Below, piece after piece: positions 10,692-22,016 of a stretch of 64,000 nt of DNA (the stretch's first letter is position 1; each line of letters begins with the position of its first letter). This stretch comes from Streptacidiphilus sp. P02-A3a (lineage in GTDB: Bacteria; Actinomycetota; Actinomycetes; Streptomycetales; Streptomycetaceae). The translations under genes were made by a program, and so were the position numbers. The notes beneath the pieces are model-generated. The model searched no databases. It was not told the origin of the DNA and saw nothing but the letters and a program-made list of their open reading frames with translations. The stretch spans positions 6,147,922 through 6,211,921 of the forward strand of contig NZ_CP048289.1 of assembly GCF_014084105.1 (NCBI RefSeq). Direction: 5' to 3'.

Positions 10692-11617
10692 CGGGCGGTC
10701 AACTCCGGTAGCAGGTCGAGGGCGAGCCGGGCGGCGCCCAGCAACGGGGCGAGGTGGCCCAGCAGGCCGGGCTCCAGCGGTACTCCGCGCAGCGGTGGCA
10801 GGGCCTCGGCGTGGTAGCCGACGCGCAGCGAACTCCACCAGACCGGACCGCAGTTGGCCACGCCGCCGGTGACCAGCACCAGCTCCGGGTCGAGCAGGTT
10901 CACCAGGCCGCCGATGAGCCGTCCGAGCGCCGTCGCGCCGTCCTCCAGTACCTGGCGGGCGGTCGGCTCGCCGCGCTCGGCCCGGGCCGCGACGTCGGCG
11001 AGGTCCCGGGTACCGGCGGCGCCGCGGCGGCGCCGGTACTCGGCGAGCAGTGCCGGACCGGCGGCCACCGCCTCGGCGTGGCCGACACCGCCGCAGGGGC
11101 AACGGCGGCCTTCGGCCTCCGGCAGCGGCATGTGGCCGACGTGGCCCGCGGCGCTGTGCGCGCCGTGGTGCACCCGTCCGTCGACGACCTGGGAGCCGCC
11201 GATGCCGGTGCCGACCGCGACCAGCAGCACCTCCCGGACCCCGGCGGCAGCGCCGCGCCAGGCCTCGCCCAGCGCGTGCGCGTGCACGTCGTTGTCGACC
11301 GCGACCGGGACCCCGAGCCGGGCGCCCAGCCCACCGCGCAGGTCGGTACCGGCCCAGCCGGGCAGGGCGTCGGTGGCGGACAGCACCCGCCCGGTGCGCG
11401 GGTCGATCACCCCGGCGCTGCCGACGCCGACCGCGAGCACCGGTTCGCCGGGGCGGGCGAGTTCGGCGACCAGGTCGGCGGCGGCGTCCAGCACCGCCTG
11501 CGGGCCCTCGGCGGCGGGGGTGGGGACGCTGCGCTGCCGGACGACGGTGCCGTCCGCCGCGACCAGACCGGCCGCGATCTTGGTGCCGCCGATGTCGACC
11601 GCGCCGACCAGCGTCAT
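10688..11617 (-). CDS. nanK: N-acetylmannosamine kinase (ROK family)
   Basis: A 309-residue ROK sugar kinase. The N-terminal phosphate loop is GAVDIGGTKIAAGLV, and the catalytic Asp is in VAVDNDVHAHALGE. The ROK zinc motif reads CPCGGVGHAEA, with His where the third Cys normally sits. By position between nanA and nanE it should phosphorylate ManNAc to ManNAc-6-P. The start overlaps the nanA stop (ATGA) and the stop overlaps the nanE start. The family alone would also fit glucokinase; the operon decides. Confidence 0.9.
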   Translation of the reverse strand: MTLVGAVDIGGTKIAAGLVAADGTVVRQRSVPTPAAEGPQAVLDAAADLVAELARPGEPVLAVGVGSAGVIDPRTGRVLSATDALPGWAGTDLRGGLGARLGVPVAVDNDVHAHALGEAWRGAAAGVREVLLVAVGTGIGGSQVVDGRVHHGAHSAAGHVGHMPLPEAEGRRCPCGGVGHAEAVAAGPALLAEYRRRRGAAGTRDLADVAARAERGEPTARQVLEDGATALGRLIGGLVNLLDPELVLVTGGVANCGPVWWSSLRVGYHAEALPPLRGVPLEPGLLGHLAPLLGAARLALDLLPELTAR

Positions 11618-12537
11618 CGCAGGCCTGCCTGGACCAGCAGTTCGGCGATGGCCGCGGTCTCCACCTCGCCCAGCGGCGCCATCGGCGGGCTCATCACGTT
11701 GGTGGAGATGATGCCGCGCAGCTTCAGCGCGGTCTTGAAGGAGCCGAGACCGGCGGCCGTGCCGGAGGTGTCGCGGGCCTGGAAGGCCATCTCGAAGAGC
11801 CGGGCGAGCCGGTCCTGCTCGGTCCTGGCCTCGGCCCAGCGGCCCGCCTCGGCCAGGTCGTACAGCCGGACGTAGCCGTGCGGGTCGACGTTGGCCAGGC
11901 CGGGCACCGCGCCGTCCGCGCCGCTCAGCAGCGCCCCGTCGACCACGATCTCGTGGCCGGTGAGCAGCGAGAACTCGGGCAGGTCGGCCAGGCCCAGGGC
12001 GAGTCGGCGGAAGCCGACGTCGTCGCCGCTGGAGTCCTTCAGGCCGATCAGCACGCCGTCGGCGGCCAGGGCGAGCACCATCGCGGTGTCGAGCTTGGAG
12101 TGGACGCAGACCGGCACGTCGTAGGCGAACAGCGGCAGTTCCACGGCCTTGGCGATGAGCCGGAAGTGGCGGTCGATCTCCACCGGGTGGGTGCGGGTGT
12201 AGAACGGCGCGGTGGCCACGACCGCGTCGGCGCCGAGGCGGTGCGAGATCCGCGCCCGCTCGATGACCCGGTCGGTGGTGGTCTCGATGCACCCGGCGAT
12301 CACCGGGACCTGCCCGGCGGCGGCGCCGACGACGACCTCCAGCACCCGGCTGCGCTGGGCCTCGGTCAGGTAGGCGACCTCGCTGGAGCTGCCGAGCGCG
12401 AACAGCGCGCTGACGCCGCCCTCGATCAGGAAGCCGACCAGCCGCTCCAGGGAGGGGACGTCGAGCTCGCCGTCTGCGGTCAGCGGGGTGACCACGGGCG
12501 GGATGACTCCGGTGAAGCGGGCGTTGCGGGCGTTCAC
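11614..12537 (-). CDS. nanA: N-acetylneuraminate lyase (DHDPS/NAL family)
   Basis: A class I aldolase of 307 residues. Schiff-base Lys167 is in LIGLKDSSGD, the catalytic Tyr139 in LFAYDVPV, and the GSSSEVAYL loop near residue 50 binds the pyruvyl carboxylate. The family includes dihydrodipicolinate synthase and other 2-oxoacid aldolases; sialic acid cleavage to ManNAc and pyruvate is inferred from nanK and nanE directly downstream. The GTG start has AAGGAG six bases upstream and overlaps the stop of the ABC ATPase (GTGA). Confidence 0.88.
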   Translation of the reverse strand: MNARNARFTGVIPPVVTPLTADGELDVPSLERLVGFLIEGGVSALFALGSSSEVAYLTEAQRSRVLEVVVGAAAGQVPVIAGCIETTTDRVIERARISHRLGADAVVATAPFYTRTHPVEIDRHFRLIAKAVELPLFAYDVPVCVHSKLDTAMVLALAADGVLIGLKDSSGDDVGFRRLALGLADLPEFSLLTGHEIVVDGALLSGADGAVPGLANVDPHGYVRLYDLAEAGRWAEARTEQDRLARLFEMAFQARDTSGTAAGLGSFKTALKLRGIISTNVMSPPMAPLGEVETAAIAELLVQAGLR

Positions 12538-13633
12538 GATCGGCTCCTTGCGGTGGCGGCGGTTGCCGCGGGTGCGGTGGTGGTCGTTGCGGGTGCGGTG
12601 GGTGCGGCGCCGAGCGGGTCGGCGGCCGGGGTCGGGCCCGGCTCGGGGTGGACGCAGTGCCAGCGGCGGGCGGTGCCCGCCTCCGGCGCGGCGGCGGGTT
12701 GCGCGGCGGGTTGCGTGGCGGCGGGTCGCGGCGCGGCGGCGGGGAACTCGACCGCGCAGGCCTCGTCGGCCTTCCAGCAGCGGGTACGGAACGGGCAGCC
12801 GGTGGGCGGGTTGGTCGCCGAGGGGATCGGGCCGGTCAGCACGATCCGCTCGGTCACCTCCAGCAGGCTGGGCGTGGCCGACAGCAGCGCCCGGGTGTAG
12901 GGGTGCCGGGGGGCGGCGGCCACCTCGGCGGCCGGGCCCTCCTCGACGATCCGGCCCAGGTAGAGGACGGCCAGCCGGTCCGCCAGGTAGCGCACCGTCT
13001 GGATGTCGTGGGAGATGAACACCATCCCCAGGCCGAGCCGCTCGCGCAGGTCCACCAGCAGGTTCAGCACCTGGGCGCGGACCGAGACGTCCAGCGCGCT
13101 GGTGGGTTCGTCGGCGACGATCAGCTCCGGCTCCAGTGCCAGCGCCCGGGCCACCGCGACGCGTTGCCGCTGGCCGCCGGAGAGCTGTCCGGGCAGCGCC
13201 CGGGAGACGTGCCCGGGCAGCCCGACCAGGTCGAGCAGTTCCTCCACCCGGGCCTCGCGCTCGCGCACGGTGCCGCGCTGGTGCACGTCCAGCGGGTCGC
13301 GCAGGATGCGGCCCACCTGGAGCCGGGGGTTGAGGGCGGTGGCCGGGTCCTGGAAGACCACGCCCACGGCGGAGCCGAACTCGCGGCGGCGCCGGGCCCC
13401 GGGCATCGCCCACAGGTCCTCGCCGCGGAAGCTGACCGATCCCTCGGTGGGTCGCTGAAGGCCCGTCAGCACCCGTGCCATGGTGGACTTTCCGCATCCG
13501 GACTCGCCGACCAGGCCGACGATCTCGCCGCGCCGCACCTCCAGCGTGGCGTCGGTCAGGGCGTGCACCGAGCCCCGGTGCAGCAGGCCGCCGCTCCGTG
13601 AGCGGTGCCGGACGTGGACCGCGTCGAGCCGGA

Positions 13634-13637
<4 letters not shown>
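12534..13637 (-). CDS. Oligopeptide-type ABC transporter ATPase (OppF/DppF-like), sialic acid uptake
   Basis: A 367-residue cytoplasmic ATPase. It has Walker A GESGCGKSTMAR, signature LSGGQRQRVAVA, Walker B ELIVADEPTSALD, and the C-terminal oligopeptide extension with GCPFRTRCWKADEAC. After about residue 300 it ends in a low-complexity Ala/Pro/Thr tail not expected in the family. ATGA overlap with the fused permease-ATPase gene upstream and GTGA overlap with nanA downstream place it in one transport-catabolism operon. Confidence 0.9.
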
Positions 13638-15604
<1,967 letters not shown>

Positions 15605-15605
15605 G

Positions 15606-16556
15606 TCACACCGTCCGCAGGCGGGGGTTGACGAGCAGGACGAGCAGGTCGACCAGCACGTTCACGACGAGGAAGGCCAGGGCCACGGTCAGCACGGTGC
15701 CCTGGACCAGGGAGATGTCGCCCGCGGTGACCCCCTCCAGGACCAGGCTGCCCATGCCGGGCAGGTTGAAGATGGTCTCGATCACCACCGCGCCGCTCAG
15801 CAGGTATCCCACCTGGAGGCCGAGCACGGTCAGCGGGGTGACCAGCGCGTTGCGCAGCGCGCCGCGGATCACGGTGGCCCGGGACAGGCCGTTGCCGGTG
15901 GCGGTGCGCACGTAGTCGCGGTCCAGTTCGGCGACCAGCGAGGTGCGGATCATCCGGGACAGCGTGGCGGCGACCGGGAAGGCCAGCGAGAACGCGGGCA
16001 GCAGCATGGTCCGGAGCCAACCGCCCAGGGACTGCGCCGGGTTGACGTAGCCGCCGCTGGGGAGCAGCGAGTGGCTGATCGCGAACTCCTGGATCAGCAG
16101 GATGCCCAGCCAGAAGGAGGGGATCGCCACCCCCGCGATGGACAGCACCCGGGAGAGCTGGTCGGGCCAGCGGTCCCGGTAGACGGCCCCGGTGATGCCG
16201 AGCACCAGCGCCAGCGCGATCGCGATCACCAGGGCGAGCAGGGTGAGTTGCAGGGTGAGTGGGAAGGCGGTGGCGATGCGGCCGGAGACCGACTGCGAGG
16301 GGGGCAGCGTCAGCCCCAGGTTGCCGTGCAGCAACTGCCCCAGGAAGCGCACGTAGCGGACGGGCAGCGGTGAGTTCAGCCCGTTGGCGGCGGCGAACGC
16401 GGCCCGTGCCTGGGGTGTGGCGCTGTCGCCCAGCGCGTTGTAGGCGGGGTCGACCGGCGAGAATTGCAGCACCACGAAGACCAGGGCGGTGACGCCGAGG
16501 ATCATCACCGGCAGCATCGCGACGCGGCGTAGCGCGAGCCTGAGGAATACAACCAT
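15606..16556 (-). CDS. ABC transporter permease (DppB-like), sialic acid uptake
   Basis: A 316-residue inner-membrane permease of the DppB/OppB type. It has an N-terminal helix (VMILGVTALVFVVLQFSPVDP), then a periplasmic loop and five further helices. The conserved segment ALRNALVTPLTVLGLQVGYLLSGAVVIE carries the EAA-loop region, followed by VNPRLR at the end. The stop is one base before the ATG of the fused permease-ATPase. It is separated from the binding-protein gene by 70 bases holding a hairpin. Confidence 0.92.
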   Translation of the reverse strand: MVVFLRLALRRVAMLPVMILGVTALVFVVLQFSPVDPAYNALGDSATPQARAAFAAANGLNSPLPVRYVRFLGQLLHGNLGLTLPPSQSVSGRIATAFPLTLQLTLLALVIAIALALVLGITGAVYRDRWPDQLSRVLSIAGVAIPSFWLGILLIQEFAISHSLLPSGGYVNPAQSLGGWLRTMLLPAFSLAFPVAATLSRMIRTSLVAELDRDYVRTATGNGLSRATVIRGALRNALVTPLTVLGLQVGYLLSGAVVIETIFNLPGMGSLVLEGVTAGDISLVQGTVLTVALAFLVVNVLVDLLVLLVNPRLRTV

Positions 16557-16582
16557 CGTAGGAAGTCCTTCAAGGAGCTGAG

Positions 16583-16619
16583 GGAGCGGGGGCCCGGTGG
16601 CGGTGGGCCGCCCCGCTCC
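16583..16619 (-). promoter_or_regulatory. Intercistronic hairpin between binding protein and permease genes
   Basis: The arms GGAGCGGGG (16583-16591) and CCCCGCTCC (16611-16619) enclose a second small stem. In binding-protein operons such elements often stabilise or attenuate the message so the binding protein exceeds the membrane parts. That role is inferred here. Confidence 0.5.
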
Positions 16620-16626
16620 GGACCGG

Positions 16627-18258
16627 TCAGGCTGTGTCGACGTCCAGGAAGGACAGACCGGTGGTCGGCAGCGGGTGGAACCCGCTGAGGGCCTTGGCGT
16701 TCCAGGCCGTGGGGAGCTTGCGGTGGACGATCGGGTAGAGCGGGCACTGGTCCGCGACGACGTCCATGACCTGGTTCCACAGCGTGGTCCGGGTGGCCGT
16801 GTCGGAGCTGCGGGCGGCCTGGTCGAGCAGCGCGCGGACCTGGACGTCGGGCGCGGTGCCGTGCCAGCGGAACCGGGTGGTCGGCCACTGGCCGTCGTAG
16901 AACCAGCGGATCAGCAGGTCCGCGTCCTGGCCGAAGACCGAGGGGTCGCCGGGGGCGAGCAGCACGGTGAACCGGTTGCTGTCGACCTTGGCGTACTGGC
17001 CGGAGGAGTCGCCGATGTCGAGCGTGGTCTGCACGCCGATGGCGTCCCAGGCCTCCTTGACCATCGGGGCGATGTCGCTGACCCAGTCGGTGTTGGTGGT
17101 GGTCAGCGTGATCGACAGGTTGCTCACGCCCGCCGCCGCGAGCAGCGACTTGGCCCTGGCCGGGTCGTAGCCGTAGACGGTGGCGGCGCGGTGGTAGTTC
17201 GGGTGCGTCGGCTGGAGGTAGCCGGTGGACGGGGTGCCGTTGCCGAACATCGCGGTCTGCACGATCTTGTCGACGTCCAGCGCGTAGTGCAGTGCCTGCC
17301 GCACCCGCTTGTCGTCGTACGGCTTGGCAGAGCAGTTGAACATCAGGAACAGGTTCCCGAAGGACTGCACCGACCGCAGCGTCTCCTTGGCCTGGACCGA
17401 GCTGACGTCGATGTAGGGGACGTCCTCGATGGCCGCGGTCTGGCCGGAGATCAGCGCGTTCACCCGGGCGGTGGCGTCCGAGGTCAGGTACCAGACCATG
17501 TTCGGGACCTTGGCCGGCCGGTGGCCGTTGTAGCCGTCCCACTTCTTGAAGATGATCTTGTCGTTCGGCGTGGCCGAGACCAGGGCCCACGGTCCGGAGC
17601 CGACCGGCTTGGCGTCGAAGCCCTTGGGGTCGGCCGTGACCAGCTTCCGCGGCACGATCTTGACCGTCGCCAGCCGGTCCGCGAACAGCGGGAACGGGTA
17701 CTTGAGGTCGAACTCGACCGTACTCGGGTCGATCTTCTTGACGCCCGACAGGAACGGGACGAACTCCGCCATCAGCGAGGCGCTGGCCGGGTTCAGCACC
17801 CGGGTGAAGCTGAACACCACGTCGTCGGCGGTGACCGCGGAACCGTCGTGGAAGGTCGCGCCCTTGCGCAGGGACACCCGGTACGTGGTGGGATTGACTG
17901 CCTGCGGCATCGCCGCGGCCAGGGCCGGGTAGGCTGTGCGGCTCGCCGGATCGAGGTCCACCAGGGCCTCGAAGATGTGGTTGTTGGCCGCGACCGGGGT
18001 GGCGCCGGAGGCGCTCATCGGGTCGAAGCCGGAGGAGAGGCTGTACGAGATGCCCGCACGGATGGTGTCGCTCTTGGCGCCGCCGCCACTGCCGCCGGAA
18101 CCGGCCGCGTTGGAGGCCGGGCCGCTACAGGCGGCGACCGCCTGGGTGACCGCGGCCGCGGCGGCCAGCGCGCCGGTGAGCCGGAGGAAGCCACGGCGGT
18201 CGACGCTTCTGGATACGGCGTCTCTGGATACGGCGGCTTTGGATACGCGCTCCAACAC
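16627..18258 (-). CDS. ABC transporter substrate-binding lipoprotein, family 5 (candidate sialic acid binder)
   Basis: A 543-residue extracytoplasmic solute-binding protein. The N-terminus has a twin-arginine signal (DRRGFLRLTGALAAAAA) ending in the lipobox VAAC, so it is a Tat-exported lipoprotein. The SBP_bac_5 fold is clear (GATFHDGSAVTADDVVFSF; VGSGPWALV; VRQALHYALDVDKIV). Peptide/nickel families share this fold; sialic acid is inferred from the downstream nan genes. GTG at 18258 is chosen for GGGAG five bases upstream. The first 30 codons hold three near-repeats of GGATACGGCG, giving a VSR(D/A)A-like repetition. Confidence 0.88.
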   Translation of the reverse strand: MLERVSKAAVSRDAVSRSVDRRGFLRLTGALAAAAAVTQAVAACSGPASNAAGSGGSGGGAKSDTIRAGISYSLSSGFDPMSASGATPVAANNHIFEALVDLDPASRTAYPALAAAMPQAVNPTTYRVSLRKGATFHDGSAVTADDVVFSFTRVLNPASASLMAEFVPFLSGVKKIDPSTVEFDLKYPFPLFADRLATVKIVPRKLVTADPKGFDAKPVGSGPWALVSATPNDKIIFKKWDGYNGHRPAKVPNMVWYLTSDATARVNALISGQTAAIEDVPYIDVSSVQAKETLRSVQSFGNLFLMFNCSAKPYDDKRVRQALHYALDVDKIVQTAMFGNGTPSTGYLQPTHPNYHRAATVYGYDPARAKSLLAAAGVSNLSITLTTTNTDWVSDIAPMVKEAWDAIGVQTTLDIGDSSGQYAKVDSNRFTVLLAPGDPSVFGQDADLLIRWFYDGQWPTTRFRWHGTAPDVQVRALLDQAARSSDTATRTTLWNQVMDVVADQCPLYPIVHRKLPTAWNAKALSGFHPLPTTGLSFLDVDTA

Positions 18259-18298
18259 AAGTGCTCCCTGGGGGCGGCGCTGCAATTGCTGTCTTGAT

Positions 18299-18319
18299 AT
18301 CGGACATCTGATGTCCGAT
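18299..18319. promoter_or_regulatory. Palindromic operator between the transporter operon and the gntR gene
   Basis: A perfect inverted repeat ATCGGACAT-CTG-ATGTCCGAT lies midway between the divergent starts at 18258 and 18369. Its core GACATCTGATGTC recurs as GACGTCTGACGTC at 19272-19284, differing by one compensated base pair. It is the probable binding site of the adjacent FadR-type regulator. Confidence 0.75.
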
Positions 18320-18368
18320 GTGCTTGATAGGGTGTGAACGTAGTCGGGTGCCGAGAGAGGGTCAAGAC

Positions 18369-19115
18369 GTGGCAGTCACGCCATACTCACAAATTGGTAA
18401 CGCCAGGCCACTGCTACGGCAGGAGGTCATTGAGCGGATCAAGGGATACATCCTGGAGAACCGGCTCCGGCCGGGAGACCCGCTGCCGACCGAGGCGGAG
18501 CTCTGCGCCGCGCTCGGCGCCAGCCGGTCCAGCGTCCGCGAGGCCGTGAAGACGCTGGCGGCGCTCGACATCGTCGAGGTCCGGCACGGCCACGGCACCT
18601 ACGTGGGGCGGCTCAGCCTCTCCGCGCTGGTGGAGGGGCTGACCTTCCGGGGCCTGCTGAGCCCGGAGGACGACTTCCGGGTGCTGTCCGACCTGGTCGA
18701 CGTCCGCGAGCTGTTCGAGCGCGGCATGGTCGACCGGATCATCGCCTCGCTCGACCCGGCCCGGCTGGACGCGCTGGACGCGATCGTCGACGAGATGCAC
18801 GCCCGGATCTCCGACGGACTCGACATCGTCGACGCCGACCGGCGCTTCCACGCGCTGCTGGTGGAACCGCTGGCGAACGAGCTGATCAGGCAGCTCTCCT
18901 CGGCCTGCTGGGACGTCTACGCGATCGTGGCCCCGCACCTGAACGTGATCACCACCAAGGACGAGCAGGACACCGTGAGCGCCCACCGCGCCATGGTCAC
19001 CGCTGTCCGCGGCGGTGACCCGAAGGCCTTCGAGGACGCCGTCCGCGCGCACTACGCGCCGGTGCGGCGCCGGATCAGCGAGGCGCAGGGGCGGGTGCGC
19101 GGCACCGAGGACTGA
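18369..19115 (+). CDS. GntR-family regulator, FadR subfamily (NanR-like by context)
   Basis: A 248-residue regulator with an N-terminal winged HTH (RPGDPLPTEAELCAALGASRSSVREAVKTL, ending HGTYVG) and an all-helical FCD domain (residues 85-235). Its metal/ligand positions include Asp and His in VDADRRFHALL and the later SAHRAM. It is divergent from the sialic acid transporter operon and followed by the esterase and sialidase genes; a palindrome at each promoter suggests it controls both. The GTG at 18369 is the best start before the HTH. A 12-bp hairpin follows the stop. Confidence 0.9.
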   Translation: MAVTPYSQIGNARPLLRQEVIERIKGYILENRLRPGDPLPTEAELCAALGASRSSVREAVKTLAALDIVEVRHGHGTYVGRLSLSALVEGLTFRGLLSPEDDFRVLSDLVDVRELFERGMVDRIIASLDPARLDALDAIVDEMHARISDGLDIVDADRRFHALLVEPLANELIRQLSSACWDVYAIVAPHLNVITTKDEQDTVSAHRAMVTAVRGGDPKAFEDAVRAHYAPVRRRISEAQGRVRGTED

Positions 19116-19161
19116 GACCCACCCAGCCGCGGCCTCTCCACCGACCGCGCAGCAACCCTCC

Positions 19162-19195
19162 GGCCCGCCAGGCCCAGCCGTCCGCCTGGCGGGCC
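19162..19195 (+). terminator. gntR terminator hairpin
   Basis: The arms GGCCCGCCAGGC (19162-19173) and GCCTGGCGGGCC (19184-19195) pair perfectly over 12 bp with a 10-base loop, 47 bases after the stop. Confidence 0.75.
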
Positions 19196-19269
19196 GCCGC
19201 ATGTCCGCCCGCCCGCCCTCCGCGCGGGGTTGACGCCGCCCGGAGGTCACCTTAAAGTCACCGCGATGC

Positions 19270-19286
19270 ATGACGTCTGACGTCAT
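19270..19286. promoter_or_regulatory. Palindromic operator upstream of the esterase-sialidase genes
   Basis: ATGACGT-CTG-ACGTCAT is a perfect 17-bp palindrome ending 66 bases before the esterase start. It shares GAC(A/G)TCTGA(T/C)GTC with the operator at 18299-18319, which links this transcript to the same regulator. Confidence 0.7.
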
Positions 19287-19352
19287 TCGTTCCACAGTCG
19301 GTGGCGCGGCCCCAGCGCCTGCCGACCCCCGCCGCGCCACCGGAGAGCCGCC

Positions 19353-20321
19353 GTGCCCCTGTCCGACCTGACCCTCGCCGAGTGCCGCGAGTTCCGGCCC
19401 GTCCTGCCGGAGCCCGCCGACTTCGACCCCTTCTGGTCCGGGACGCTGGCCGAGGCGGAGCGGCTGCCGCTGGACGCCCGCTTCGAGCGGGTGGACACCG
19501 GGTTGGTGCAGGTCGAGACCTACGACGTGGGCTTCGCCGGGTACGGCGGGCAGCGGGTGCGCGGCTGGCTGCAACTGCCGGCCGGGGCCACCGGACCGCT
19601 CGGCTGCGTGGTGGAGTACCTCGGCTACGGGCGGGGACGGGGCATGGCGCACCAGAGCCTGTTCTGGGCGAACGCCGGATACGCGCACCTGATCATGGAC
19701 ACCCGGGGTCAGGGCTGGAGCAGCGCCCTCGGCGCGACGCCCGACCCGGGGGCGACCGCGAGCGGCTCCGTTCCCGGCTTCCTCACCCGCGGCCTGGCCG
19801 ACCGGGACGACTACTACTACCGCCGGGTCTTCACCGACGCGGTCCGCTGCGTCGCCGCCGCCCGCTCGCACCCGTCGGTGGACCCGGAGCGGGTGGTGGT
19901 CACCGGGATCAGCCAGGGCGGCGGGATCACCCTGGCCGTGGCCGGGCTGGTGCCCGGCCTGGCCGGGGCGATGCCCGACGTGCCGTTCCTCTGCGACATC
20001 CGGCGCGGCGCCGAGACCGCCGCCTGCCCGCCGTACACCGAGATCGCCGAGTTCCTTCGGCTGCACCGGAGTTCGGCGCAGGAGGTGTTCACCACGCTGT
20101 CGTACTTCGACGGCGCGTTGATGGCGGCCCGCTCGCGGACGCCCGCCCTCTTCTCCATCGCCATGATGGACCGAATCTGCCCGCCGTCCACCTGCTTCAG
20201 CGCCTACAACGCGTACGCGGGTCCCAAGGACGTGCGGGTGTACGAGTTCAACGACCACGAAGGCGGAGTCGAACACCACCAGCTGGAACAGCTGGCCTGG
20301 CTGCGCGCGCTCCTCGGCTGA
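19353..20321 (+). CDS. Acetyl esterase, CE7 family (acetylxylan esterase / cephalosporin C deacetylase-like)
   Basis: A 322-residue alpha/beta hydrolase without signal peptide. CE7 hallmarks are present: the RGQ motif in DTRGQGWSS, the nucleophile Ser187 in GISQGGG, and the C-terminal catalytic His302 in NDHEGG. CE7 enzymes remove acetyl groups from small acetylated sugars. Between a sialidase and a sialic acid operon, O-acetylated sialic acids or acetylated N-glycan sugars are plausible substrates, but this is inference. The GTG start lies 66 bases downstream of the shared palindrome. Confidence 0.88.
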   Translation: MPLSDLTLAECREFRPVLPEPADFDPFWSGTLAEAERLPLDARFERVDTGLVQVETYDVGFAGYGGQRVRGWLQLPAGATGPLGCVVEYLGYGRGRGMAHQSLFWANAGYAHLIMDTRGQGWSSALGATPDPGATASGSVPGFLTRGLADRDDYYYRRVFTDAVRCVAAARSHPSVDPERVVVTGISQGGGITLAVAGLVPGLAGAMPDVPFLCDIRRGAETAACPPYTEIAEFLRLHRSSAQEVFTTLSYFDGALMAARSRTPALFSIAMMDRICPPSTCFSAYNAYAGPKDVRVYEFNDHEGGVEHHQLEQLAWLRALLG

Positions 20322-20425
20322 CCGGCGCGATCCGCCGCGCGGTCCCTTCGGCACGGTCTCTTCGGCACGGTCTCCTCGGTACCAGAACGTCCACCGGCAA
20401 CCCCCCTCACAAGGAGCGACCAACC

Positions 20426-21931
20426 GTGGCACTACTCGCAGGAACCCCCGGGCGCGGAGCCCGTACCGTCCTCGGCGGCACGCTCGCCCTCGCCCTCGCC
20501 GCCGCGCTGCCGCTGGCCATCCCCCGTCCGGCCTACGCCGACGGCACCGGGATGTCGGCCACGGTCAGCGACGACTGCACCAACGGCCGGGTGCAGGTGG
20601 TGCTGAACAACCAGACCACCGCGTCGCAGACGTTCACCGTCAGCTGGCCGGGCAGCGGTGCCGGGCCGTGGGTGCGCACCCTGAGCGCGGGCGCCAACTC
20701 CCTGCTGTACTTCACCAGGGCGGTCGGCTCCGCCTACAGCTTCACCACGACCACCCCCACCGGTTTCTCCAACACCCAGTCCGGGACCGTCGGTTGCGGT
20801 CTCGCCTCGGGTACGCCGCAAATGGACCAGACCCAGCTGATCAGCACCGGCACCGTGATCCAGGGGCTGAACAGCTCGACCGGGACCTCCTACAACGGCA
20901 CCGTCGCCTCGGTCCGGATCCCGTCGATGGCGGTGACCGACGACGGCACGGTGATCGCCGTGGCCGACGCCCGGGTCAGCAACGGCAACGACCTGCCGAA
21001 CAACATCCAGCTGGCGATGACCCGCAGCACCGACGGCGGCAGCACCTGGACCGCGCCGTCGATCGTGGTGCACGCGCCGAGCACCACCGAGGGCACCGGC
21101 GACTCCAGCCTGCTGGTGGACCGCACCGACGGCCGGGTGTTCCTGTTCTACAACTACGGCCCGGCCGGGATCGGCTTCAACTCCCCCGCCTCGGGCAGCA
21201 ATGCGACCACCGACACCGGCAGCCTGCACGTCGAGTACGTCACCAGTGACAACGACGGCGCCAGCTGGAGCGCGCCGACCGACCTCAACCCGGAGGTCAA
21301 GGACCCGACCTGGGGATCGCTGTTCGCCTCCTCCGGGCACGGGATCCAGCTCGCCTCGGGGCGGCTGGTGCAGCCGATCGTCTACCGCGACTCGGCCGGG
21401 ACCGACCACGCGGCCGACATCTACAGTGACGACGACGGCGCGACCTGGCACACCGGCGCCTCGGCCGGTACCGACGTCAACGAGAGCAAGGCGGTCCAGC
21501 GCGGCACCGGCGACGTGGTCCAGGACATGCGCGCCAACGCCGGGGCGACCCGGTACGACGCCACGTCCACCGACGGCGGCGCCACCTTCGGCGCCATGGC
21601 CGCCAACGGTCTGCCGGACCCGGGTTGCAACGGCGACGAGATCTCGTACCTGAAGCCGACCGACGTCTCCGGCACCGGTGCCCCGCTGACCACCGCCACG
21701 GCGCTGTTCAGCAACAACGACAGCACCGGCTCGCGGGTGAACCTGACCGTCCGGCTCAGCGGCAACGACGGTGCCAGCTGGCCCAGTTCGTCGCTGCTGG
21801 TCCCCGGCACGGCGGGCTACTCGACGATGGCGGTGCTCGGCGACGGCAGCGTCGGCGACCTGTACGAGGTCGGCGGCACCGGCGGCGTCTTCTTCGACCA
21901 CTTCACCCTCGGCTGGGTCCAGGCCTCCTGA
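20426..21931 (+). CDS. Secreted sialidase (GH33, BNR repeats)
   Basis: A 501-residue exo-sialidase releasing terminal sialic acids outside the cell. A Sec-type signal (hydrophobic core LALALAAALPLAI, likely cleavage after AYA at about residue 38) is followed by a small Thr/Ser-rich beta domain (about 40-125) of unknown role. The catalytic propeller follows. The arginine motif is VRIP with Arg164, and five Asp-box motifs are visible (STDGGSTW, SDNDGASW, SDDDGATW, STDGGATF, SGNDGASW). AAGGAG lies nine bases before the GTG. It feeds the nan uptake and catabolic operon on the other strand. Confidence 0.92.
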   Translation: MALLAGTPGRGARTVLGGTLALALAAALPLAIPRPAYADGTGMSATVSDDCTNGRVQVVLNNQTTASQTFTVSWPGSGAGPWVRTLSAGANSLLYFTRAVGSAYSFTTTTPTGFSNTQSGTVGCGLASGTPQMDQTQLISTGTVIQGLNSSTGTSYNGTVASVRIPSMAVTDDGTVIAVADARVSNGNDLPNNIQLAMTRSTDGGSTWTAPSIVVHAPSTTEGTGDSSLLVDRTDGRVFLFYNYGPAGIGFNSPASGSNATTDTGSLHVEYVTSDNDGASWSAPTDLNPEVKDPTWGSLFASSGHGIQLASGRLVQPIVYRDSAGTDHAADIYSDDDGATWHTGASAGTDVNESKAVQRGTGDVVQDMRANAGATRYDATSTDGGATFGAMAANGLPDPGCNGDEISYLKPTDVSGTGAPLTTATALFSNNDSTGSRVNLTVRLSGNDGASWPSSSLLVPGTAGYSTMAVLGDGSVGDLYEVGGTGGVFFDHFTLGWVQAS

Positions 21932-21940
21932 CCCCCGAGG

Positions 21941-21989
21941 GCCCCGGTGGCGTACGTCGACCTGGTCGGGTCGGCCCCGCCACCGGGGC
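21941..21989 (+). terminator. Sialidase terminator hairpin
   Basis: A 12-bp perfect stem (21941-21952 with 21978-21989) lies 10 bases after the sialidase stop. Confidence 0.65.
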
Positions 21990-22016
21990 TCAGTGTTCTG
22001 CTGGCAATTCGATGTC

